The position numbers were made by a program, and so were the translations under genes. A DNA stretch of 37,323 nt from Akkermansia muciniphila. GTDB lineage: Bacteria > Verrucomicrobiota > Verrucomicrobiia > Verrucomicrobiales > Verrucomicrobiaceae. Location: the NCBI GenBank assembly GCA_945882215.1, contig CAMCWM010000032.1:1-37323 (forward strand). The letters run 5' to 3'. Positions 14,691 to 23,200 of this stretch are shown here, one piece after another. The first letter of the stretch is position 1; the number at the start of each line of letters is the position of its first letter. The notes below the pieces were generated by a model. It was not told the origin of the DNA and made no database searches. It saw only the letters and a program-made list of their open reading frames with translations.

Positions 14691-16928
14691 TCAGGGCGTG
14701 AAGCACGCCTGCTTCTGCTTCCAGGCCGCAACGGCCCTGCCGCTTTCCTTAGCAGCATGGTGCTCGATTTGCGATTCAAAGGTCTTCTTGCCCAGCGGCG
14801 CGAGAAGTTTGCTGACGAAGAGGCGGAAGGGATGCTTGTCTTTGTAGCCATCCTGAATGGGCAGCCGGCCATGTTGCCAGAGGTCCACGAGCAGGATGTT
14901 GAAAAACAACTGCTCCATGGCGGTCTTTTGATCCAGCGCATGGCTGTACCGGTCCTCACGCAGCAGCACCCGGTGGAAGCCCGGCACATCCTCCCCGCGA
15001 TTCATCGTGAGCACGGCGCTGAAAAAGCTGCGCTCGCCGTCATAGTAGTCAGGTACCATGCCGCGGTCGTCTTTCTCGGAATAACGGCGCCCTTCTTTCT
15101 TGTCATGACCCGTGTGCGGGAAGGAAAGCGTCTCGCCGCGCACGGCCTTGGCATCCTGATAGTCGATCTGGAGCATCTGACGGGCCTTAAGGACGCCTGC
15201 GCCCAGGAAGGGATCAGGGATTTGATCTTGCGGGGATTTGCCGTCATTGGCGTGCGTGTGGCTGCGGTCAGCGCTGTGGATCATGGCGGTGTACACGGCC
15301 TCGGCCTTCTTCCAGGTGTTCCATTCGGAGGCCGGGATGCTTTTGCGATGGTAGGCGAGCCAGTGCGCTGCCGCGGCCGCAGCCTGCGGGGTGGCGGAGG
15401 AGGTGCCGCCGCCGTCGATGTCGATCGTGTCGGGACGGGTGGTGTCATGGGTTTTTCCGGTGACAAGCCAGGGGATGGCAGGCGCGTAGGCGCTGATGGG
15501 ATTGGCACGAAGTTCGTTGCGGCGGCGGACCTGCGAGCTGTCGGTTTTTGCCCGCTCACGACAAAGCCAGCCGTCGAAAAGCGAGCGACGTACCTCGTCG
15601 GCTCCGTAGCTGCCGCGCAGGCTGAAGATCGGATTCACCCGCCAGAAATTGGGCAGGTAGCGGCGCCAATCGGTCGTGGCGTAGCTTTTCCCCGCCGCAG
15701 TGACGCCCGCCACACCTACCACGCGGCGGAAGGCGGCGGGATAAACCGTGTGCGAGGGCGGCGGGAGGGAGAGGAGTCCTGTCATGCTCAGCCGGTTGAG
15801 CAGCCCCGGCAGGATGTGCGGCGCGAAGTAATCCCCCGTGGCCGCAAACATGGCGGTGCCGCGACCGTAGGCCGCATTGACCGCGTCCGCCCACATCTGA
15901 GAGGGGCTGCCGCCATGGCTCATGGATAGCACGTCGCAACGCTGCACGCGGCTGGCGTAGTCGATGCCGAGGGCAAAATTGGCCGTGGAAAGCGAGAGCA
16001 TCTCCGGCGCGACACGCACTGGGATGATCCGCGCGTCCGGCGCGGCACCGATTTCTACTTCACCAGCAGAAACACGAGGGTCATTGAAACGCACCTTGCG
16101 TCCGGCGAGGATGCCAACCGCTCCGGTGCCATGAGAGCCGAGCGACTCGCCTGGCTTGGTGCGTCCTATGGCGCAGGCATCATGGCAGATGTCGTATCTC
16201 GGGCGCAGTTCCTGCAGAACGTCGCCAGCGGCTTCATCCTCGAACTGCACGGGCATCGCGGCGTGGCGGGCGTCGAAGCCGTTGTCGAGGATGCCGATGC
16301 GGATGCGTCTTTCCTCATCCCCAGGCTGCCGACGTACGGCTTCGCGGGCCTGGGCGAGCTGGGAATAGGCCTCTCCCAGATGCCAGACAGGGTCGTAAAG
16401 GCCATCTTTTTTGACTGAGGGCCATTCGTGAGCAGGTAACTCGCCAAGCCGCACTTCAGGGACACCACGGGAACGTGGAGAAGAAGGCTCCAAGGGCTTG
16501 TCCACCCAGGCGTAATCATCTTTGAAGACGAGGGAGGGCTCGATAAGCTGCGGGTACGCACCAATGGTTTCGCGGGAGGCTTCGGCGATCTCGACGGCCA
16601 CCCGCTTCACAGCAGACCATGGGGTGATCTCTCCCCATCCCGCCTTGGGTATGTCGAGATCATCATCCGGTCTGAAAGCGAGGTACCACTGGGCTTGGAC
16701 GCCATCCTTTGAGTCAGGAGCCTCGATGACGTGCTTGAAGCGCCAGCCGTGGTGGCTGCGTGTGAGCAGCCTGCATTGTTTTTCCGCCTCCGAGGGCACC
16801 TTTCCCGGCACACGCACAAAAAGCCGGTGCTCCATGTTGATGGACCTTTTGATCAAGGAGCAGCAGCAAAGCATGGCTGCCACGAGTGTCAGGAGGAGGC
16901 TGGGGAGGCGGGCGGTCAGGCGGCTCAT
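14691..16928 (-). CDS. Subtilisin-like (S8) serine protease, exported, probable lipoprotein
   Basis: A 745-residue protein. The N-terminus LPSLLLTLVAAMLCCCSL is a signal sequence ending in a lipobox-like AMLC (Cys21), so it may be a lipoprotein. The catalytic triad is Asp215 (IGILDNGFD), His266 (GSHGTGAVG) and Ser510 (GGGTSSATP). The position of the oxyanion-hole Asn (AAxGN in most subtilases) reads AATGD, giving Asp366. Asp at that site is known in the proprotein convertase PC2, so activity is possible but altered. A propeptide-like region of about 170 residues precedes the catalytic domain, and about 220 residues of unknown function follow Ser510. It starts 27 bases after the nuclease-like gene and is probably cotranscribed with it. 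Confidence 0.87.
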   Translation of the reverse strand: MSRLTARLPSLLLTLVAAMLCCCSLIKRSINMEHRLFVRVPGKVPSEAEKQCRLLTRSHHGWRFKHVIEAPDSKDGVQAQWYLAFRPDDDLDIPKAGWGEITPWSAVKRVAVEIAEASRETIGAYPQLIEPSLVFKDDYAWVDKPLEPSSPRSRGVPEVRLGELPAHEWPSVKKDGLYDPVWHLGEAYSQLAQAREAVRRQPGDEERRIRIGILDNGFDARHAAMPVQFEDEAAGDVLQELRPRYDICHDACAIGRTKPGESLGSHGTGAVGILAGRKVRFNDPRVSAGEVEIGAAPDARIIPVRVAPEMLSLSTANFALGIDYASRVQRCDVLSMSHGGSPSQMWADAVNAAYGRGTAMFAATGDYFAPHILPGLLNRLSMTGLLSLPPPSHTVYPAAFRRVVGVAGVTAAGKSYATTDWRRYLPNFWRVNPIFSLRGSYGADEVRRSLFDGWLCRERAKTDSSQVRRRNELRANPISAYAPAIPWLVTGKTHDTTRPDTIDIDGGGTSSATPQAAAAAAHWLAYHRKSIPASEWNTWKKAEAVYTAMIHSADRSHTHANDGKSPQDQIPDPFLGAGVLKARQMLQIDYQDAKAVRGETLSFPHTGHDKKEGRRYSEKDDRGMVPDYYDGERSFFSAVLTMNRGEDVPGFHRVLLREDRYSHALDQKTAMEQLFFNILLVDLWQHGRLPIQDGYKDKHPFRLFVSKLLAPLGKKTFESQIEHHAAKESGRAVAAWKQKQACFTP

Positions 16929-16955
16929 GTGCTTAGAAAGGAAAAAGGTGCTGGC

Positions 16956-17879
16956 TTAAAGCGGAAGCTGTTTGCGGGCAGTGGCGATGTCGTCGTTCCA
17001 GACCCACAGCCGGTTGGGCGGCTCCACCTCCCAGAAACCATGCAGCCCCACCTCTTTCCATTTCGCGCCGGTGGCATCAATGCAGACACGCTGAAAAGCC
17101 CCAGTGCAGAGCGTTTTGGCGGTCACGGCGGCTGATGTGGCTGTTTTCGCCTTGTAGGGCATGCCCAGCTTCACGCACATGCGGAACTCGTAGCCGAGCA
17201 GGTAATTGGCCCCGTAGTGCTTCCACACCCCGCGTTTTTTCTTCCACGCCAGTCTTGCGGCTTTCAGTGCCAGATCGAAGTCCGCGCGTGTTGAAGGCAG
17301 TGAGCCATGGATCGGGAAAAACGCGGCCCAGCCCTCCTCGACCATCTGAAGATTGAAGGTGCGGCGGTCAGGATCGTTCTTGGGCGGCAACTTTTCCTTT
17401 TTCGTGTCATACCATGGCGTCAGGTAAGCCAGCATGCGTCCATACGAATCGATGACCTCGCCAGCGGGCAGCACGCCGAGACCGCGCTTTTTCTGCGTGA
17501 CAGCGTTCACCAGCCGCTTTGCCAGCATCCGCTCAAAGGCGTCATGCGCCCGGTTCGCGCCGTCGATCTGCTCCTGTCCGGCGTTCTTGGTCAGACGCTT
17601 GAGGAGGTAATCGCGCAGCTTCTTGGGCAGATGTGCATCAAAGTCGCCGTTTTCCAGCCGATTGCGGCAGGTGTCCAGCTTGCTCTGCGCGGCCTTTGCC
17701 GAACTGGCGCTCGGGTAATGGCTCTCCGGCGTGTCGCAGGACACCAGCCGGATGGCCTGACTCACATGCAGCGTGTCTCCATCCGAGGCTGCCTTGCCAT
17801 CAGCGGCAGGCAGCAGTTTTTTCGACGAGGATTTGCGGGCAGATTGCCCGCCCGGCCATGGTTTGGTATGTTGGCTCAT
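16956..17879 (-). CDS. Staphylococcal-nuclease-like (thermonuclease) protein with insertion
   Basis: A 307-residue protein with the SNase fold. SDGDTLHV carries the metal-binding Asp equivalent. IRLVSCDTPE supplies Arg44, Asp49 and Glu52 (matching R35, D40 and E43 of SNase). DSYGRMLAYL supplies Arg148 (matching R87), and the LQMVEEGWAAFF helix follows. All catalytic positions are therefore kept. The Glu-to-second-Arg spacing is 96 residues against 44 in SNase, so a helical, Lys-rich insert of about 50 residues is present. No signal peptide or membrane segment is seen at the N-terminus (MSQHTKPWPGGQSARKSSSKK), unlike most secreted family members. It heads a two-gene unit with the S8 protease. 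Confidence 0.83.
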   Translation of the reverse strand: MSQHTKPWPGGQSARKSSSKKLLPAADGKAASDGDTLHVSQAIRLVSCDTPESHYPSASSAKAAQSKLDTCRNRLENGDFDAHLPKKLRDYLLKRLTKNAGQEQIDGANRAHDAFERMLAKRLVNAVTQKKRGLGVLPAGEVIDSYGRMLAYLTPWYDTKKEKLPPKNDPDRRTFNLQMVEEGWAAFFPIHGSLPSTRADFDLALKAARLAWKKKRGVWKHYGANYLLGYEFRMCVKLGMPYKAKTATSAAVTAKTLCTGAFQRVCIDATGAKWKEVGLHGFWEVEPPNRLWVWNDDIATARKQLPL

Positions 17880-17981
17880 AGGAAATGAATTTGTGCTGAA
17901 TCCATCGCCTTATAAGCATTTCACCTGAATTTAGGAAGGCCATTTTGTTTAAATTATCGGCACATGCCTGATTATGAATGG
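17880..17981 (-). promoter_or_regulatory. AT-rich promoter region for the nuclease-protease genes
   Basis: This 102-base gap is markedly AT-richer than its surroundings. On the minus strand it includes AATTTAAACAAAATGG and GCTTATAAGG, the latter a plausible -10 element about 40 bases before ATG 17879. No convincing -35 was found. It also contains the end of the pbpC transcript. Confidence 0.35.
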
Positions 17982-20252
17982 TTATTTAGCCGTATTCACC
18001 GCCTCTACATTCACTCGGCAGCTCGCGCTTCTGCCACGGTCATCCAGTACTTGCACCGTCCATTTGCCCGGCGATGCAGGCCACATCAGCGGCTCCGCAG
18101 GTGACGACACACCGAGAAACTGCGCTCCGGCGAACCAATAGACCTTCTTCACGCCCGGCGCGGCCTCACTGCTCAGCGGGATCGACTTCTGGTTCTCGCG
18201 GATCGAGTACACGAGTGATTCACGCGGCGAGGTGATGCGCGGCGCGTTTCCAGAGTCCATCAGCACGAGTTTCGCATCCGTTTCAAACGCGGGAGGCTCA
18301 CGACGTGGCAATCCGGCCTGACGAAACAGCGCCAGCATGTCCGGCGGCCAGCATTCGTAGATCTCACGCTTCAAACCGGGCCGCCCGTCATCGCAGCGCG
18401 TTCGCAGGCCGCTCGTTGTATCCGTGAAGACCTCTTGATGAATCAGGCAAGGCTGGATCGGCGACACGCCGGGAATGAAACCGCAGCGCGTGTGATGCCG
18501 GCACAGCGGCGTCGGCAATTGTCCCGAAACCGCACACACCTCGATCTCCCGCAGCCCGGCGGGAATCGGCGTTTTCTTCCACGGCAAGTTCAGCCGCTGA
18601 AACGTCTCAAACAGCAGCGGAGCGGCACATTCACGCGCCACAAAGGCCGGATTCGGCTTCCCACTGAAATTGCCGATCCACACCACCAGCACATACTCGC
18701 CACGAATTCCCGCCGCCCAGGCATCGCGGAAGCCGTGCGAGGTGCCCGTCTTCCAACTCACCGCCGGATCATCCGCGCCCAGCTCCACATCCGGCTGCCG
18801 CAGCATCTCACGCACCAGCCAGCAAGCCTCCGGCGTCAGCAGCGGCCGCATTTCGGTCGAATCGGCCGCATTCTTGCTGAAACGCAGTCGTTGCGGCCCT
18901 TTACCACCATTCGCCAACATCACATACAGCGACGCCAACTCCTCCATGCTCACCTCCGCACCGCCCAGCGGTAGCGCGAGGCCATAATGCGCTGCCGGTT
19001 TCGGAAACGCCACGCCCGCACGTCGCAGCAGTGTGTACAGACCCGGTGGAGCGAGTTGCTGTGCCAGCGTGACCGCCGGGATGTTGCGGCTGCGAAACAG
19101 CGCCTCCGCTGCTGTGATAGGCCCTGCGAATCCACGATCAAAGTTCTCCGGATTGTAGCTGCCAAAGCTCGCCTTCATGTCACTCACTAGGCTGCGCGGA
19201 TGAATCAGCCCCTGATCCAATGCCATCGCATAGATGAACGGCTTCAACGCCGATCCCGGCGAGCGCCGCGCTGTGATGCCATCGACCTGCCCGTGAATAT
19301 CACTGCTCAAGAACCGCGCCGAGCCCGCATACGCCAGCACCTCGCGTGTCGGCGCATGCACCAGCAGCGCACAGGCATTCTCGATGCCCACCTCGCGCTT
19401 CCGGCTGATGTAATCCGCCAGCGACCGCTCCACGATCCGTTGTTGATTCGCATCCACCGTCGATTGCACCCGCGACTCCGGCTTCAACAGCCGCCGCGCC
19501 AGATGCGGAGCCTCGCGCGGCGGCTCCACCGGTGCGCGCAGAGTGAACGCCTCATCCAGCGGATCACTCCGCACCTCGCGCTCCTGCTGCAGTTCACGAA
19601 TCAACCGCACCTGCGCCGCCGCAAGATGCGCGTTGTCCGCATCCGCACGCGGCCTCCGCCGTGCCGGACTTTGCGGCAGCACACTCAGCGTCACCGCCTC
19701 ACGCAGCGAAAGCTCGCTCGCCTGCTTCCCGCACCACAAGATGCTCGCCGCGCCCACACCTTCCACATTCCCGCCGTAGGGCGCGAGGTTCAGATACGCC
19801 TCCAAGATTTCATCCTTTGAATGATGCCGCTCCAACTGCAACGCGCGAAAAATCTGCTCGCACTTGCCCATCAGCGACCGCGTGTGCAGTCCGAACCGCA
19901 ACCGCGCCAACTGCATCGTTACCGTCGAGCCACCACCGAGCCTCTGACCACCCACAAGGCCAACCATGCCGCGCATCAACGAAACGGGATTCACCCCCGG
20001 ATGCCAGCGAAACCACCGGTCCTCATGCGTCAGCGTCGCCTCGATCACATCCGCATGAATTTCCGCCAGCGGCGTCTTCAACCGATACCGCCCATCCCCC
20101 GCCAGTGTGAGATGCATCACCGCTCCCTCGCGATCCAGCATCACCCGCGACCATGTCACGCCCTCAGGATACAACTCGCAACGCGGCAGCAGCAGCCACG
20201 TGATGCACGTGACCAGAAACAAGCACACCAGAACTCTCAGCCATCGCTTCAT
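17982..20252 (-). CDS. pbpC: Penicillin-binding protein 1C (peptidoglycan glycosyltransferase/transpeptidase)
   Basis: A 756-residue class A PBP anchored by an N-terminal helix (LRVLVCLFLVTCITWLLL). The glycosyltransferase domain (about 45-220) has THEDRWFRWHPGVN with Glu77, GGSTVTMQLAR and ILEAYLNLAPYGGNVEG. The transpeptidase domain has SALK (Ser334, Lys337), SRN (388-390) and KTG (501-503), all intact. The C-terminal part (about 610-756), with ENQKSIPLSS and GKWTVQVLDDRGRSA, fits the BiPBP_C domain found only in PBP1C. The start overlaps the stop of the alpha-2-macroglobulin gene by four bases (ATGA). The same pairing occurs in E. coli (yfhM-pbpC), where the two are thought to act together in periplasmic defence and repair. 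Confidence 0.95.
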   Translation of the reverse strand: MKRWLRVLVCLFLVTCITWLLLPRCELYPEGVTWSRVMLDREGAVMHLTLAGDGRYRLKTPLAEIHADVIEATLTHEDRWFRWHPGVNPVSLMRGMVGLVGGQRLGGGSTVTMQLARLRFGLHTRSLMGKCEQIFRALQLERHHSKDEILEAYLNLAPYGGNVEGVGAASILWCGKQASELSLREAVTLSVLPQSPARRRPRADADNAHLAAAQVRLIRELQQEREVRSDPLDEAFTLRAPVEPPREAPHLARRLLKPESRVQSTVDANQQRIVERSLADYISRKREVGIENACALLVHAPTREVLAYAGSARFLSSDIHGQVDGITARRSPGSALKPFIYAMALDQGLIHPRSLVSDMKASFGSYNPENFDRGFAGPITAAEALFRSRNIPAVTLAQQLAPPGLYTLLRRAGVAFPKPAAHYGLALPLGGAEVSMEELASLYVMLANGGKGPQRLRFSKNAADSTEMRPLLTPEACWLVREMLRQPDVELGADDPAVSWKTGTSHGFRDAWAAGIRGEYVLVVWIGNFSGKPNPAFVARECAAPLLFETFQRLNLPWKKTPIPAGLREIEVCAVSGQLPTPLCRHHTRCGFIPGVSPIQPCLIHQEVFTDTTSGLRTRCDDGRPGLKREIYECWPPDMLALFRQAGLPRREPPAFETDAKLVLMDSGNAPRITSPRESLVYSIRENQKSIPLSSEAAPGVKKVYWFAGAQFLGVSSPAEPLMWPASPGKWTVQVLDDRGRSASCRVNVEAVNTAK

Positions 20253-23200
20253 GGAGCCGGAATCACATCCATCGTGCCGCCGAGCGATCTGCCTTTGGTC
20301 GCACGGTCATACATCGACTCCGCGAAGACGGGCGGGATGATGAACTTGCCGGCGCAGACGGGTTTGATGCGGTATTCGAAGGTTTTCATCTCGCCGGTGG
20401 CGAGACGGAGGAAGAAGGCGTTGCGATCTTCACGGACTTCGGTGAAATCGGCTCCGGGCATGGTTCCAGCGCCTGGTTTGAGGTTGTCAGGCTCGATTTC
20501 GAAGCCGCCGGGCATCAGATCGAGCAGGGCGACATCGTCAATGCCTCGCCCGCTGGTGTTACGCACGCGGATGCGCACTGTGGCACTTTGACCGGTGTGG
20601 AGTTGAGCGATGGGTTTGCCATCGGGGCCGATCAAATCGCGAATGACTTCCAATCCATCGGCGACAGCAGCTTGCGGCGGCGCTTTGTCGAAACCGGCTT
20701 CGATGACTTGATAAAACGCGCCGAGGTCAGGTGCGCCGTCGGGCTTGGTGAGGTGGAAGCGCAGCGCGGAGGCGTTTTCGGCGAACTTGGCGGTCAGGAT
20801 GCCGCCAGACTCGGCGGTGAGCGGTTGTGGCTCGGCATTGCCGGGCAGCGTGGACATGATGCTCACTTTGAGGCCGCCGTTCTTGGCGAGCGCGGAGTAG
20901 TTTTTCAGCGCGAGGATGGTGCAGGCGCTGGTGATGGTGTTGAACTGGCCGCGCGAGATGGGATCGGTGATGACAGAGAGCTGCTCGTAGTTCAGCGCGG
21001 AGGCGAGTTCGGGGAAATGGCGGCAGAGCAGGGCAAAGGCGAGCGCGTTGCGCACCTGCGGATCGGCGTGATAACCGCCATTCCAGCGCGGCGGCGGTTT
21101 GCGGCCGGCGCTTTGATAGGTCTGCATGATGGCGCGGCCTTCCTCGGGCTTTTGCAGCAGCGCATACGTTGCGCCGATGTAAGCGGCGGTGACATCGTGC
21201 TGCCAATCGACCTTCAGTTTGTCCTGCAAGGTGTCGCGCAGATTGAGAAGCTGCGGCGTGGTGACCTCGCCATGGCGCGTGAGCAGGTAAATCGCCGCCG
21301 CTTGCAGCCAGGCTTCATCGAGCGTGGTGATCTTCGCGCGCGCCATGTCTTTGAGATGCTTGCGCGCACCGACGAGCAAGTCTTCCGGCACGGCGAAGCC
21401 CGCATCGCGTGCCTCAGTGAGGAAGCTGGTGACATAGATGCTCAGGAAGTCGAGCGATCCATCCACACTGGCGCTCCAATAGCCAAAACCGCCGTTGCTG
21501 TTCTGGCGCTCGTTGAGTAACGAGAACGCATCGTCGAGTTGTTCGACGGCCTCGGCGCGCTTGAAGCCGAAATCGGCCTCATCAGCCAGCAGCAGGCGTG
21601 ACATGGCACGGCTGGTGATTTGTTCCGAGCAGCCGTGCGGATAATCGCGCAAGTAAGCATCCAGGCCGCGTGCGAGGCCGAGTGGAAGCACGGAGACGGT
21701 GGCTTCGCGTTTGGCAAAATGCGGATACATCTGGCGCGAGACTTTCAAATTCTGATTCGCCAACCGGAACCAGCCGCTTTGCACCTCCGTCATGTAAGGC
21801 GATGCGGGACGCACACTCAGTGTCGCACGGCGCTCAATGCTCTGGTCGCCGCCATCGGCGCGGAAGGTCATTTCGGCGCCTCCGGGCATGTTTTTGGCCC
21901 GCAAACGATAGCGCGTGGTCGCTTCGCGGCCTGGGGCCACTTGCAGCGTGGCGGGCGCGGCTTCGACGACTTCGAGATGCTCGCTGGAAGTGAGCGAAAG
22001 CGCGATTTGATCGCCCGCATCGAGATTGTTGGCCACGGTAAGGCTCACGGTGAATTCATCGCCCGGCGCGGCAAAGACAGGCACGTTCGGCGTGAGCACA
22101 AAAGGACCGCGCACGGTGCTTTGGATTTCACTTTGGCCGATTTTCTCTGCGGCGACGGACACGGCCATGATCTTGAGGCTGCCAGCGAAGTAATCCGGCA
22201 CCTGATAAGTCACTTCGCGGCGATCCGGGCCGGAATCGATCACACCGGACCAAAACACGACCGGCGGCTCACGGCGGCGCTTGAAGGGATTGAGATGCAG
22301 CTTCGGCGGCTCGTCCTCGTCGCCGCCGAAGGCGCTGGATTTCGTGATGAAGCGGAACTCTGGCATGATCATGTCGAGAAGCTGCTCCGTGCCGACTTCG
22401 AGCGCGCGTTTGCGGAAGAAATGCGGCAGCGGCTCCGGCAGCTTGTAGCGCGTGATCTGGTGGATGCCTTCATCGACGGCATACACGACGATGCGCGAAG
22501 CTTCAGGGCTGCGATGACCGATTGTCAGCACCTCGCCCGGCTTGACGATCTTCGGCGCGTCGAGTTCCACCGTCATGCGGCGGCGGTCGGGATTCGCGGT
22601 GAAGGGCGCGACGGCGTAGCTGAGCGGACTGATGAAAACTTCCGGCGAGTCCAATGCGCGGACAAACGCGGCATTCACATACGCCGTGCCTTCCTGGCCC
22701 GGCGGCAGCGTGATGTGCTGTACGCTGCTCGTGGTGGTGCTGGCGAACCACTGCCAGGCCAGCACCTTCTCACGCTCAATGGTGATGAGGCCCGCGCCGG
22801 TGTAGGGAGCCTTCAAACTCAGCTCGATGCTTTCGCCATCGTTCCAGGTGTCGCGTGCGAGTTTCATTTCCAGCTCAGCCTCGCGTTCCAGGCTGCGATC
22901 TGCATCGCCTTTGCCCACCACGCTGAAGGGACAGGCGCAAACGACGCGGTTTTCGCCATCGCGCACTTCGAGCCGGAATTCGCCCGCTTCTTTCGTTGGC
23001 AGCGCAAAGTCGGCACCAGCCTCCGTGAGCGCCAGCGGGCCTTCCGAGGCCGTTTCTTCGCGTGCGGTCGAGACATAAGCATAGTTGCCGCTTTCCTGCT
23101 TCGTGAGCACGGACACATGACGGATGCGAATCACGCGCCAGCTCACTTGCGCGACTGCCACCGGCTTCAAGGCCATATCGACTGCGAGCAGCTTCACATT

